From IMG/VR virus record IMGVR_UViG_3300032323_000214, positions 1-33,106 of that record: a stretch of DNA of 33,106 bases, one strand, 5' to 3'. Positions 10,460 to 18,329 of this stretch are shown one piece after another. Positions within the stretch are counted from its first letter, which is position 1. Every line of letters begins with the position of its first letter. Source of the DNA: a virus. The translations under genes were made by a program, and so were the position numbers. The notes beneath the pieces are model-generated. The model ran no database searches, had not been told where the DNA came from, and saw only the letters and a program-made list of their open reading frames with translations.

Positions 10460-10887
10460 ATTAGTATTTCCACTAAAGTGTTGCGTGGTTCAAAATTAAA
10501 TCGTTGCAAGTATCTAACCATTGAAGGTCTGCACATCGCCTGAATTATTGTAGCCCCTCTTTGAGCTAGTATCTGGCGCATCTGTTCAAATGTATTCTTG
10601 CTTGTTACTAGTTTACCGCCAATTGCAGTGATAACTGCTGCCCTATGTAAGGGATAGTTTATAAAGGATATTGTTGCTGCACCATGAATTTTACCGTCTT
10701 CGTCTATAGCCACTAATAATAACTGCTGGCCTGAGGTTAAAAACTGTAGTATATGGTCAGCATTGTAACACTTACTCGACTCTGGGTAGGGTAGCCCCTT
10801 GTCTACTGATTCTTCTATATACCCTTTAACTAAGTTCCAAATCTGCTGAATGAAGTTAGCATCCACATACCTTACGGTAAGAGTCAT
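10456..10887 (-). CDS. GNAT-like protein in the position of T7 gp13
   Basis: The 143-residue protein has the order of an N-acetyltransferase fold: an N-terminal V(R/K)YVD strand, a helix, LLVAIDEDGKIHGAATI (strands 4-5 region), a helix TFEQMRQILAQRGATII, and a final strand with RYLQRFNFEPR, which mimics the GNAT ending in which a late helix precedes F. The usual (Q/R)xxGx(G/A) acetyl-CoA loop is not evident, so enzyme activity is doubtful. T7-like phages carry a short GNAT-like protein (gp13) just before their internal virion proteins, and this gene has the same place. It is coupled on both sides: it starts one base inside the preceding stop (TAATG) and overlaps the next gene by ATGA. Confidence 0.65.
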   Translation of the reverse strand: MTLTVRYVDANFIQQIWNLVKGYIEESVDKGLPYPESSKCYNADHILQFLTSGQQLLLVAIDEDGKIHGAATISFINYPLHRAAVITAIGGKLVTSKNTFEQMRQILAQRGATIIQAMCRPSMVRYLQRFNFEPRNTLVEILI

Positions 10888-11864
10888 TATTTTTTCCCGT
10901 ATAATCCCGCGCCACCAAAGCCACCACCAAATGCGCCCTGACTACCAGCAGACCCAAATGGAGTAGCCATTCTGCCCATACCACCTTGCATACCTTGCCC
11001 AAAAAAGCTTTGTTGGGGTCGAAACTGTTGTGGCTGTTGAAACCGTTGTGCCATGTTACCAAAACTGCCGTAATTTCGAGGCGTAAACGTAGGTTGTTGA
11101 GCTGTGCTAAATGGGTTTCTTGTTTGCCCTATACCTACAGGCATAGGCGCTTGGTTTGCAAATTGAGTGTATTGCGAAACCGGACCCATAGCTACACCAT
11201 AAGTACTTGCGGTACCTTGAGTATTTTGAGCCTTCATTGCGTCCATAGCACCAAGACCAGACTGGTTGCCCATTAAAGAGTAGCCAGGTTGTGCAAAGTC
11301 TTTGCTTTGTCCTTGATATACAGGCTGAAAGAACTGTTCGCCTTTAGGGTCTGGACGTGTGCCGCTTGCATAAGTCTCTGTTCTAGAGCGCATACCATAC
11401 GGATCAGTTTCAGTTGTTGTAGTAGCTTTTGGATTTAAAATGTTGTAAGCCGCATTTATATCGGGAGTAGTCAACATCTTCCCTGACTTAGGGTCTTTAA
11501 AATAATAGCTTTTAGTTTTTGGATCGTATTGGATTTGGCCGCCACTTAAGTTAAAGTTTTGCACGTCGGCTACGACTACTTGGCCTGGGGTATCACTTGC
11601 TTTAAATCCGGCAGTGCTATAGGCAGTATTAAAGTCTTTTGTTTTTTGGACATTATTGCCAGAGCCTACCCAATAGTAATAGCCATTTTTATAAAGCATT
11701 TGGCCAGGTCTAAGTTGCGGGTTTGTACCCTTAGTCCATTTTTGCTCGTCGTTAGATCCTGCTAAGACTTGTGAGCTGTAAGAACCAGACGTAGTTGGGT
11801 TTGACTTTTGAGTAGATGTAGTTGGCGTTGTATTAAAATTAGCCATACCATTTATTGTTGCCAT
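10887..11864 (-). CDS. Unknown structural protein with low-complexity C-terminus
   Basis: I do not recognise this 325-residue protein. The first 60 residues are Thr/Ser/Asn-rich. The middle (about 50-150) contains two similar segments, GYYYWVGSGNNVQKTKDFNTAY and DPKSGKMLTTPDINAAYNI-like, each with an aromatic strand followed by xxFNTAY or DINAAYNI, suggesting a small duplicated domain. The last 100 residues are Gln/Phe/Gly/Met-rich (RFQQPQQFRPQQSFFGQGM) and end in GGGFGGAGLYGKK. Low-complexity Gln/Gly composition is shared with the neighbouring 984-residue protein, so it is probably another internal or neck-associated virion component. Confidence 0.65.
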   Translation of the reverse strand: MATINGMANFNTTPTTSTQKSNPTTSGSYSSQVLAGSNDEQKWTKGTNPQLRPGQMLYKNGYYYWVGSGNNVQKTKDFNTAYSTAGFKASDTPGQVVVADVQNFNLSGGQIQYDPKTKSYYFKDPKSGKMLTTPDINAAYNILNPKATTTTETDPYGMRSRTETYASGTRPDPKGEQFFQPVYQGQSKDFAQPGYSLMGNQSGLGAMDAMKAQNTQGTASTYGVAMGPVSQYTQFANQAPMPVGIGQTRNPFSTAQQPTFTPRNYGSFGNMAQRFQQPQQFRPQQSFFGQGMQGGMGRMATPFGSAGSQGAFGGGFGGAGLYGKK

Positions 11865-11873
11865 AATACTCTC

Positions 11874-13082
11874 CTACGCTGCCATGTACTTGGCAGGGTT
11901 GATTTGTTTGCCTTGTTTGGAATTACCTGTACGGGCTTTACGTACTTTGTTCATCATCTTGTATAAGTGTTTAGCACCTGCATCTGTTGAGCCATTACCC
12001 AAGTGAGATACGACGTCTGCAGGGATTACAAACTCACCATCAGCTAAACGAGCAGGCTGTTTTCCGCCTATTGAAGCAGGTATATGGTCTGACATGCCAT
12101 CACCAGGACCTTTAAGTAATCGACCACCGTCTGAGTAACCACCTAAATCAGAGATGCCACCTGATGCCATCATCTTAACTGACTGACCTAAATAGCCTGC
12201 AGCTGGTGCACTGGTATAAGCGTTATCTTGCTGCTGCGGTACTACTTGTATGGCTTGTTGGTCTAATGGACCTTGATTGCTAGTATATGGATTATTTAGT
12301 CCAGTACCCATATTTTCCGCTGCTAGTGCAGTAATACCGCCTTCAGCATAGGCATTGGTTGGTCTAAACTTACGCCAGTCGTACTTAAATGGAGATTTTC
12401 TTTTTGTAGGAAGCTCTTCGTCAGGGGCAAATAAAGAAGAAGCTACCACGCCGCCACCGATACCTACACCTATTTTTTCTGGGGTAGATAAACCACCATA
12501 CCAATCACCGAGTCTGCCCATGATGCCTTGGTTTGCTGTGTTACTTGCAACTTCAGTACCACCTAGATTCATTGCGGAATTAGATAAGTCTCGAACTGGA
12601 ATTAAAGAAGAATTAGCAGCACTTTGTAGGGAGTCTAAACCAGGAGCCATAGGAGCTACAGGAGCAACAGGGGCCGAAGCAAACTTAGGAGCAAAAGTTC
12701 TATTAAGGTCTAGATTTGACATTTGGGGTAAATTACCTTGAACCCCTACGCTACTAAGTGCTTGGTTAGCGTTCATACCAAATTCAGGAAGTCCACCGGC
12801 ACCAGCGCCAGCACTTAAAGCCCCAGTAGAACTAGGAGCAGCAGAACCTATAGCTGCCGTAGTAGGAGCAGTTGTAGCCGCACCCGCAACAGTAGGACCA
12901 GCCGCACCTTGAGCAGTGCCACTAGCCGCACCAGAAGCAGGGCCCAATAAAGCTCCACCAACTCCGCCCGCAAGTCCGCCCATCAAAGCGCCTTTAAGAG
13001 GGTCTTGTCCAGTAGCTATTGCAGTGCCTCCACCGACAGCTGCACTAATAAGCATTGCTTCACCAATTCCACCTCCAGCCAT
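11874..13082 (-). CDS. Gly/Ala-rich virion protein with conserved LADGEFVIPADVVS C-terminus
   Basis: The 402-residue protein begins with a glycine-zipper-like hydrophobic region (MLISAAVGGGTAIATG, then LMGGLAGGVGGALLG), followed by an Ala/Pro/Thr-rich stretch. A second hydrophobic glycine-rich segment lies near 205-215. The C-terminal 80 residues hold a block I recognise from many phage structural proteins: GPGDGMSDHIPA, LADGEFVIPADVVSHLGNG and AGAKHLYKMMNKVRKARTG. Gly-Gly motifs (YAEGGITAL, MASGGISDL) precede it. The glycine zippers could insert in membranes, which would suit a DNA-ejection protein; this is inference. The start is preceded by AAGGAG. Confidence 0.7.
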   Translation of the reverse strand: MAGGGIGEAMLISAAVGGGTAIATGQDPLKGALMGGLAGGVGGALLGPASGAASGTAQGAAGPTVAGAATTAPTTAAIGSAAPSSTGALSAGAGAGGLPEFGMNANQALSSVGVQGNLPQMSNLDLNRTFAPKFASAPVAPVAPMAPGLDSLQSAANSSLIPVRDLSNSAMNLGGTEVASNTANQGIMGRLGDWYGGLSTPEKIGVGIGGGVVASSLFAPDEELPTKRKSPFKYDWRKFRPTNAYAEGGITALAAENMGTGLNNPYTSNQGPLDQQAIQVVPQQQDNAYTSAPAAGYLGQSVKMMASGGISDLGGYSDGGRLLKGPGDGMSDHIPASIGGKQPARLADGEFVIPADVVSHLGNGSTDAGAKHLYKMMNKVRKARTGNSKQGKQINPAKYMAA

Positions 13083-13125
13083 AGCCGTTACTCCTTAATT
13101 TCTATTTTGTCAAATAATAACACAA

Positions 13126-13374
13126 TTATACTTTAATCTTCAAAGCATTTGTTGCTGTATCGCGGTATACATCACCTGGTCGAAGGTTAGCTAACGCTGC
13201 TTGTGTAGGCAGTTTTGATATGTTTAAGTTTAGTCCTGATGCCGCTGAATCCCCAGGATTATCTAATTGTGAAAAATACAAACGTAAAATGGTGTTAAGG
13301 CTATCAAAATAAGCCCTATCGTAATCAGTAGGCGCATTGGGTAGACGTGGGGCTGATGTTGTTCCTGTGCTCAT
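13126..13374 (-). CDS. Small conserved phage protein
   Basis: An 82-residue protein with the pattern RLPNAPTDYDRAYFDSLNTI near the N-terminus and a short beta-like end, LRPGDVYRDTATNALKIKV. I have seen similar small proteins beside tail genes of marine and freshwater phages, but no function is known to me. It starts 3 bases after the end of the large tail gene and ends 44 bases before the next gene. The A+T-rich gap there has isolated TTGACA and TATAAT elements, but not in promoter order. Confidence 0.65.
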   Translation of the reverse strand: MSTGTTSAPRLPNAPTDYDRAYFDSLNTILRLYFSQLDNPGDSAASGLNLNISKLPTQAALANLRPGDVYRDTATNALKIKV

Positions 13375-13376
13375 AC

Positions 13377-15506
13377 CTATCTCCTACCGTCGTTTCTAAT
13401 GTCAATACGTGGGCTACCTAGCTGCCACGTCGCACCAAGCTGGTTACATTGCACTTTAAATGACATCTGGCGGCCACGAACCCTAACATATATTTGACCT
13501 GTAAACTGCTCAATAGGCACCACAGAAGTACGCGTTACATCTGCAAACGCTTCACCACCAACTGAAGGCGGAGTGTTATACCCTGAACCTGAGTTTTGCA
13601 ACGGTAACAACGTCATAGTAGCTTGAGGGTTAGCCGTAGTAGACCCACGGAATGTAATGTCTGGAATAATTCGCCAGATAAAGCCAAAGTTATGACCATC
13701 ATCAATATCAAATTCTGAAGAGGTGATGTAAGAGTCGATAGCAACAGTAATACCTGTCTCGTTATTATCTAAACCCTGCTCATGGTTAACAATGTTTTTA
13801 CTGTAGGTTGCAGCAATAGGGAACTGTAAAATGCCTGAATCAAGCCAAGCTGTGCGACCCATAGTGCCGTAATACCAGATGTCTTCCAAATAGTTATAGA
13901 CTACGTATTTATCATTTACAGTACTATTAGCTGACGGGTAGAACCACCATACTTCATTAAAGCCTTCGTTAGTACCGGCATAGACCTGTGCACTTTGGAA
14001 TGCGTTAAAATCTTGGAATATGTACTGACGCAAATCGCAGCGTAGAGTTTGCACACGACCATCGTATTTGTAGAACTTATCTATACCCATCCAGTACGTA
14101 ACCCCTGATGCAATAGCTATGGCATTTTGCCCCACAATAGAAATGTTATCAGCTAATAAAGTTGCGTTCCATACAAACGGAGGGCCTAAATACTGCATAC
14201 CATAACAAGCAGAATCAGTAAGCACAAAAATCTCTTGACGAGTTTGGATTGCCGTTATAATTTCTGAGCCGTGAGATATACGTAAGCTACCAGCCTGATT
14301 GGTTGCACTTGGTGTCCAGTCGTTAATTAGTTCTTGATCTGACCAGCGAATAAGCATCGGGTCTTGCGCTGTTGAGAAATAGTCGTTGCAACCAAATGCA
14401 AACGCAAACCTATTAATGTCAGACACAAATATAAAGTTTTGGATTACAGGAACATCAGTTGCCCCAGTAATTAATGATAAATCAAAGCCTATATTTTCTG
14501 TACCGTTAGATGCATCCCAATAATAAATTGCGCCACCACGAGGAGCAAACAGCAAGTCTTCACCAAAGTTAACCTGACTCCATAGGCGGATAGGATCCCC
14601 TGTTGCTTGACCGTTGCCCCATGTACCAAAACCCCAAGGGCCTGAACCCCATCCGTTTGAAGGTAACACATATTCAGGACCGGTATTAATCTCGTATTGA
14701 GCATAGACAGTACCGCCCCCAGTAGCCGTTGAGGTTGCAGCTGAGTTAGCTGTTATTGTATAAGTGTCTGGGTCTATTACCGCTGTAACTTGAAAAGTGC
14801 CATTTAGGGTTAAGCCGCCCACTGCAGTTGCATTGGAGTAAGTCACAAAGTCATTAGGTAATGCACCATGATCTACTTCGGTTACTGTAACTATAGCTGA
14901 GGTGTTGGTTGTACTAAATGGGTTTGTAAGCGTTACTGTGTTTGAGACGTATGTAACAACAATACCTAGGCCGCCTAACCCTGTAGCGGTTGCATTTGCT
15001 TGAGTAGGTAGTTCTATAGTAAAGGTGTCGTTATCAATGCGAGTAACAGAGAAGTAAGTATTGAAGTATATAAAGTCAATACCAGAAACATTAGTTAACA
15101 CATTGCTAATAGTAACCCCATCACCTGTTCGAAGGTTTGAACCTGTAGCATTAACTGTAACTGTGTATGAGTTTTCAACCGTATCAAACGGATTATCTAA
15201 GGTGTCGTTAGTTAGAGTTTGGTAGCGCAGTGGGGTGATGTCGTTATATACGCCACCCTTTTCAATGTAGAACTTAAGGTTAGTACCTACCCCAATTAGA
15301 TTTATATTGGCTAGAGTTACCCAGTTCCATAAAGACCGGCAGATGCCTAGGAATGAGTATTGTGAGATGCGTTGCCATCCACCTATTTTTTCAGGTGTGC
15401 CTTGACGAAAGCGAATTTTATCGCCATCATAGTAGCCGCCTTCGGTTGTATATCGAGTATTTTCCCGATTAACCCCAGCTTTAAATATAAGTTTCTTTAA
15501 CGGCAT
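13377..15506 (-). CDS. Large tail/neck structural protein with beta-sandwich inserts
   Basis: From the preferred ATG the protein is about 709 residues and begins MPLKKLIFKAGVNRENTRY, then GGYYDGDKIRFRQGTPEKIGG, the hallmark of a widespread phage structural family. An upstream in-frame GTG at 15515 lies inside the lysozyme gene; the ATG at 15506 sits one base after the lysozyme stop and matches the family start. Residues about 95-270 hold two or three repeats of a beta module of the type TVTEVDHGALPNDFV ... GTFQVTAVIDPDTYTI, similar to modules often found in phage adhesion proteins. The rest has many WYYGT/VWWFYPS aromatic strands, like a beta-propeller or tail-hub protein. Exact role unknown. 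Confidence 0.7.
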   Translation of the reverse strand: MPLKKLIFKAGVNRENTRYTTEGGYYDGDKIRFRQGTPEKIGGWQRISQYSFLGICRSLWNWVTLANINLIGVGTNLKFYIEKGGVYNDITPLRYQTLTNDTLDNPFDTVENSYTVTVNATGSNLRTGDGVTISNVLTNVSGIDFIYFNTYFSVTRIDNDTFTIELPTQANATATGLGGLGIVVTYVSNTVTLTNPFSTTNTSAIVTVTEVDHGALPNDFVTYSNATAVGGLTLNGTFQVTAVIDPDTYTITANSAATSTATGGGTVYAQYEINTGPEYVLPSNGWGSGPWGFGTWGNGQATGDPIRLWSQVNFGEDLLFAPRGGAIYYWDASNGTENIGFDLSLITGATDVPVIQNFIFVSDINRFAFAFGCNDYFSTAQDPMLIRWSDQELINDWTPSATNQAGSLRISHGSEIITAIQTRQEIFVLTDSACYGMQYLGPPFVWNATLLADNISIVGQNAIAIASGVTYWMGIDKFYKYDGRVQTLRCDLRQYIFQDFNAFQSAQVYAGTNEGFNEVWWFYPSANSTVNDKYVVYNYLEDIWYYGTMGRTAWLDSGILQFPIAATYSKNIVNHEQGLDNNETGITVAIDSYITSSEFDIDDGHNFGFIWRIIPDITFRGSTTANPQATMTLLPLQNSGSGYNTPPSVGGEAFADVTRTSVVPIEQFTGQIYVRVRGRQMSFKVQCNQLGATWQLGSPRIDIRNDGRR

Positions 15507-15507
15507 C

Positions 15508-15954
15508 TTATGCACCCATCATTAATTTTGCTTCATCTCTTCTGCGTAAAGTCAACCCTCTAAGCTCTTTACCACCGGCTTTATTATACTTGAGTAGACT
15601 TTCAATAGCACCTTCTTTATCCCCGCGATTAAGTTTCTGACGGAGTTTGCTTCGCTGAAGTGTACCAAGACCGAGATTAAAGCTAAAGCTAACAAGAGCA
15701 TCAAACTCACCTTGTGTAAGTTTTGCAGATATATAACGTGTAACCCCGCGCTCAAATCGTGCGACATCCTTAGCCAATATTGCGTCAATTTCTGCTGCCT
15801 CTAAAGTTCTATTCCAGCTATCAGGTAAGCTAAGCCCATCACCAATAAGGTGGCCAACACCCACAGTCCAAAGCCCAGCAGGGCAACGATACGGTTTACG
15901 CTTGATTCCTTCATATCGCTTTATTAGGTTTAACCCTTGTTGCGACGTTTTCAT
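15508..15954 (-). CDS. Endolysin, GH24 (T4-type) lysozyme
   Basis: A muramidase that cleaves the glycan chains of peptidoglycan at the end of infection. The 148-residue length is normal for the family. The active-site triad is visible as E15, C24 and T30, the E-8aa-(D/C)-5aa-T arrangement, followed by VGVGH. ALVSFSFNLG further on is the conserved second motif. There is no signal-anchor segment at the N-terminus, so export depends on a holin, and the preceding gene encodes one (4-base overlap). The sister cysteine variant of T4 Asp20 occurs in phage P22/21-type lysozymes. Confidence is high. Confidence 0.95.
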   Translation of the reverse strand: MKTSQQGLNLIKRYEGIKRKPYRCPAGLWTVGVGHLIGDGLSLPDSWNRTLEAAEIDAILAKDVARFERGVTRYISAKLTQGEFDALVSFSFNLGLGTLQRSKLRQKLNRGDKEGAIESLLKYNKAGGKELRGLTLRRRDEAKLMMGA

Positions 15955-16436
15955 TTTTTACTAAATGCTTGAGTACCAAACCAGAAGGATACAACCGATG
16001 CCCAGATTATTTGCGTGTCGTCATCCCATAAAGCATTAACTACAGTCAGGTACTCAGTACCTGTTTTTACGGCATAGTAACATCCAAATAGGTCAATAAA
16101 GACAAGAAGACCAAACAAGCCATAAGTAATGACAGGACGAACCATAGCTCGCGCATTAATGACCCAAGTACTCGCACCTTTACTGATTTCAATGTCGTGT
16201 TGATATAACGCTGCGCGTTCTTGAGCTTGGGTAGTAAGTTGAATTTCATCAAATTTAATCTCCTCTAAGTCTTTCTGAAGGGTAAAACCTGCTTTCTGTA
16301 ACTCTAGTTGCTGTTGGAATTGCAGTTGCGCCATTTGGATTTCATGCTTGTTATCAGACCTGTTTTGAAAGAAGTCTAATAGCTTAGGTACGCCGCCAGA
16401 TAGGAAGCTGACTACTGTGGTTAAAAGTGTAAACAT
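15951..16436 (-). CDS. Holin of the three-TM type (GTA-holin-like)
   Basis: The 161-residue protein has an N-terminal hydrophobic segment (about 2-20), a long charged Gln-rich coiled coil (about 28-85), then WVINARAMVRP (91-101) followed by a second hydrophobic segment (102-122) and a third (143-155) ending FWFGTQAFSKK. That order, and the RP entering the second segment, fit the Holin_3TM family found in gene transfer agents and many phages. It would permeabilise the inner membrane so that the following lysozyme reaches the wall. It overlaps the lysozyme by four bases and its start lies one base inside the preceding stop. Confidence 0.8.
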   Translation of the reverse strand: MFTLLTTVVSFLSGGVPKLLDFFQNRSDNKHEIQMAQLQFQQQLELQKAGFTLQKDLEEIKFDEIQLTTQAQERAALYQHDIEISKGASTWVINARAMVRPVITYGLFGLLVFIDLFGCYYAVKTGTEYLTVVNALWDDDTQIIWASVVSFWFGTQAFSKK

Positions 16437-16705
16437 TATTTGCTCCTTTGCTTTTCACGTTCTTCAAGAAGTCTAACCTGCACTTGCAGTTCGCTAATCT
16501 TCTGCATTAAGTCTTCTTTCATTAATGCTCTGCGTTCAGCGCTAATAGGGCTGTCAGTAGGAACGCCTTGATCCGTAATAAGGATAGGCATCTTAGATTT
16601 AATATGAATCAGGTCTGCTTGCATAGAGTTAACACTGGTAATCATCCAACCTATAGCGGCTACGACGACTGGAAACGCCATCTGCATTACTTTTTCAAAG
16701 TTCAT
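16436..16705 (-). CDS. Small TM plus coiled-coil protein in the lysis cluster (possible i-spanin-like)
   Basis: The 89-residue protein has one N-terminal membrane segment (about 7-24, MAFPVVVAAIGWMI) and then a charged helix (about 58-88, with LMQKISELQVQVRLLEE) likely to form a coiled coil. The middle, PILITDQGVPTDSPISAERR, is a conserved-looking linker. A type II membrane protein with a periplasmic coiled coil next to holin and lysozyme has the layout of an inner-membrane spanin, though no outer-membrane lipoprotein partner (lipobox) is seen in the window. An antiholin or wall-binding role is also possible. Confidence 0.6.
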   Translation of the reverse strand: MNFEKVMQMAFPVVVAAIGWMITSVNSMQADLIHIKSKMPILITDQGVPTDSPISAERRALMKEDLMQKISELQVQVRLLEEREKQRSK

Positions 16706-16850
16706 CTATATGTTCCTCGTCTTCTCGTAGTATTTCCGCTTCTGCGATGCAATAATCGCACGTCTTGTCGTCGCCTTCGTAATTAGGGATATAGGCTGTC
16801 CCGCATTGGATACACTTAGCTACGTGTTTTAACAACGACTTCTGACTCAT
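16695..16850 (-). CDS. 51-residue zinc-ribbon mini-protein
   Basis: This short reading frame runs from ATG (16848-16850) to TGA (16695-16697). It overlaps the preceding stop by one base (TAATG) and the next start by 11 bases, so it fits the operon exactly. It encodes CIQCG (C13, C16) and CDYC (C31, C34), a four-cysteine zinc knuckle with an 14-residue loop, followed by an acidic tail (EAEILREDEEHIDEL). No function is known; such phage ribbons may bind nucleic acid or proteins. The perfect cysteine pairing and tight coupling on both sides are the grounds for calling it. Confidence 0.7.
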   Translation of the reverse strand: MSQKSLLKHVAKCIQCGTAYIPNYEGDDKTCDYCIAEAEILREDEEHIDEL

Positions 16851-17086
16851 TACACTTGTGCAGTAATTATTGCAGTTGAAGTTTTTTTATCTATGGTCAT
16901 GTACCCACTACAGATAATATTGTAGTCAGTTCCATTCTCATCTTTTTCGTCTTTTATAGGCACGGTAATGCTTAAATGCTTAAACAAATATTCTTTACCA
17001 TTCTCAAATACTCGCCAAACATGATCCGCTGTACCTCTTCCTTCTTGCCCACGAGACTTGTTAAATCTTATGCTGTACTTGTTCAT
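16850..17086 (-). CDS. Hypothetical 78-residue protein
   Basis: I do not recognise it. The ATG at 17086 forms an ATGA overlap with the stop of the oxygenase-like gene; a longer frame from 17113 would overlap by 31 bases and adds only an Arg/Ser-rich stretch, so the short start is chosen. The protein looks beta-rich: MNKYSIRFNKSRG, then DHVWRVFENGKEYLFKHL, SITVPIKDE and GYMTIDKKTSTAIITAQV. A family of such small proteins, paired with phage oxygenase genes in cyanophages, comes to mind but I cannot be sure. Confidence 0.6.
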   Translation of the reverse strand: MNKYSIRFNKSRGQEGRGTADHVWRVFENGKEYLFKHLSITVPIKDEKDENGTDYNIICSGYMTIDKKTSTAIITAQV

Positions 17087-17778
17087 ATAACTTCTGCTGC
17101 GGGCATAGAACATGCTGTTTGTGGTGCGAATTGAACAGCTAAATTAAAATGGACAAACTTAATAGGTTTATCGTTTGCATGTCGTGTAAATGAATGAGGC
17201 ATCCAAGCATTAGAAAATATCATAAGTCCTGGCTTAGCTTCAAAATTAATCATGTTACTACCAACTGTTGCGGCACTCGGATCCTGCTCTGGTAAATTAA
17301 GCTGCACTTTACCTGGCCTTGGGTCGTGAAATACTACACGTGACGAACCTTCTGGCACTTCTAAAAAATAAAACCCAACAATCTGCACGCCATACCCATG
17401 CACATGTTGCTCCATTGAGGAATGCTTATAGTGCTCTTGCGCCCACATTTCAGTAAATGTTACTACTTTATCTTGCATAGCATACCCTTGTTCATTTAGG
17501 ATATTCCACGCGGTAGCACCTACAAACTCCGTAAACCCGATAGCTCTTGGGTCAGCAAAAAAGTTGTCGCTCATATAAACTGGGTAAATCTCATCCAGTT
17601 TTTGTTCTTCATGTCGTACTACTAGTGATTCTTCTGATACTTCTGTTACTGCTTTTAAGAAATCCGGCCGTTCAATTAAGTAAATAGGGCATGGGAAATG
17701 GTACGCTACATCTAGTTGTGTTGTTAATTCCGTTTTTTCTACTACTTTTTTAGAATTCTTTTTGGCGCTTGTAGCCAT
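17083..17778 (-). CDS. 2OG-Fe(II) oxygenase-like protein
   Basis: The 231-residue protein resembles the 2OG-FeII_Oxy_5 type common in marine phages, which hydroxylate an unknown protein or small-molecule substrate using 2-oxoglutarate and iron. The core is HVHGYG (H125, H127), then IVGFYFLEVPEGSSRVVFHD (about 133-152), then GLMIFSNAWMPHSF with H195, and FVHFNLAV at 208-215. The arginine that usually binds 2-oxoglutarate just before the last strand appears as lysine (K207) by eye, so activity is not certain. The first 20 residues are Lys/Ser-rich. It lies between fibre and lysis genes; modification of a virion protein is one possibility. Confidence 0.75.
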   Translation of the reverse strand: MATSAKKNSKKVVEKTELTTQLDVAYHFPCPIYLIERPDFLKAVTEVSEESLVVRHEEQKLDEIYPVYMSDNFFADPRAIGFTEFVGATAWNILNEQGYAMQDKVVTFTEMWAQEHYKHSSMEQHVHGYGVQIVGFYFLEVPEGSSRVVFHDPRPGKVQLNLPEQDPSAATVGSNMINFEAKPGLMIFSNAWMPHSFTRHANDKPIKFVHFNLAVQFAPQTACSMPAAEVI

Positions 17779-17800
17779 TGTGTTCTCCAGATTGGGTTAA

Positions 17801-17817
17801 ACCTACTTAGTGTAGGT
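17801..17817. repeat. Short inverted repeat between genes
   Basis: ACCTAC and GTAGGT form a 6-base-pair stem with a 5-base loop in the 43-base gap upstream of the oxygenase gene. No clear U-run follows on the minus strand (TTTAA), so it is at most a weak terminator or an mRNA processing hairpin. GGAG lies between it and the oxygenase start. Confidence 0.35.
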
Positions 17818-17821
17818 CTAT

Positions 17822-18313
17822 TTATACTACTACACTTTCATCCCAAGTCCAACTGGTTACGTTAAATGTGTAAGCTTTATCATCATTAGGGCGTGTAGGC
17901 ACTAACTTCCAATTGTTATCAGCACCTGACCAAAGATATGTTTCACCTTCTGCTACAGGGAATGGATACGCTACTGGCGGTACAAATACACAGGTTACTT
18001 CGTCAAAAGTCCACGTAGTAAAATTAGAAGCATTAGGTCTTTTAGCCCAAGCATCTTTTACACCTTGTTGTTTAGCAGCTTTTTCTGCTGCAGTCATAGG
18101 GCGCACTGCCCATACATCTTTCCACATACCATCTACTTTTTGATAGGTCGGATCTTGTGATTCAAGTAATTCATAGACACCAGGCACAGGGCGTTCTACA
18201 CGTTCAAATGGCTCCCAGTGTGCTGGGATATTACCAAATGCCTGTAAAAGATTGTCTTCAAAAGCTGGATGGTTTTTAACTTGACCATTTTCTGTTTCAA
18301 TATAAAGTTTCAT
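17822..18313 (-). CDS. Conserved phage protein after adhesins, possible fibre assembly factor
   Basis: The 163-residue protein starts MKLYIETENGQVKNHPAF and continues LLQAFGNIPAHWEPFERVERP, a pattern I know from small proteins encoded just after tail fibres in cyanophages and other marine phages. The middle is charged (MTAAEKAAKQQGVKDAW); the second half is aromatic (FTTWTFDEVTCVFVPP, ETYLWSGADNNWKL, TSWTWDESVVV), with two repeats of a W-x-W-x(D/E) type. Position right after three adhesin genes suggests a tail-fibre assembly or capping role like Tfa, but this is inference. Confidence 0.6.
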   Translation of the reverse strand: MKLYIETENGQVKNHPAFEDNLLQAFGNIPAHWEPFERVERPVPGVYELLESQDPTYQKVDGMWKDVWAVRPMTAAEKAAKQQGVKDAWAKRPNASNFTTWTFDEVTCVFVPPVAYPFPVAEGETYLWSGADNNWKLVPTRPNDDKAYTFNVTSWTWDESVVV

Positions 18314-18329
18314 TACTACTCCTTAAAAA

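Noticed and set aside
13090-13135. TTGACA and TATAAT on the minus strand in the gap before the 402-residue gene.
   Set aside because: TATAAT lies upstream of TTGACA, so they do not form a promoter pair; no good partner at 16-18 bases for either.
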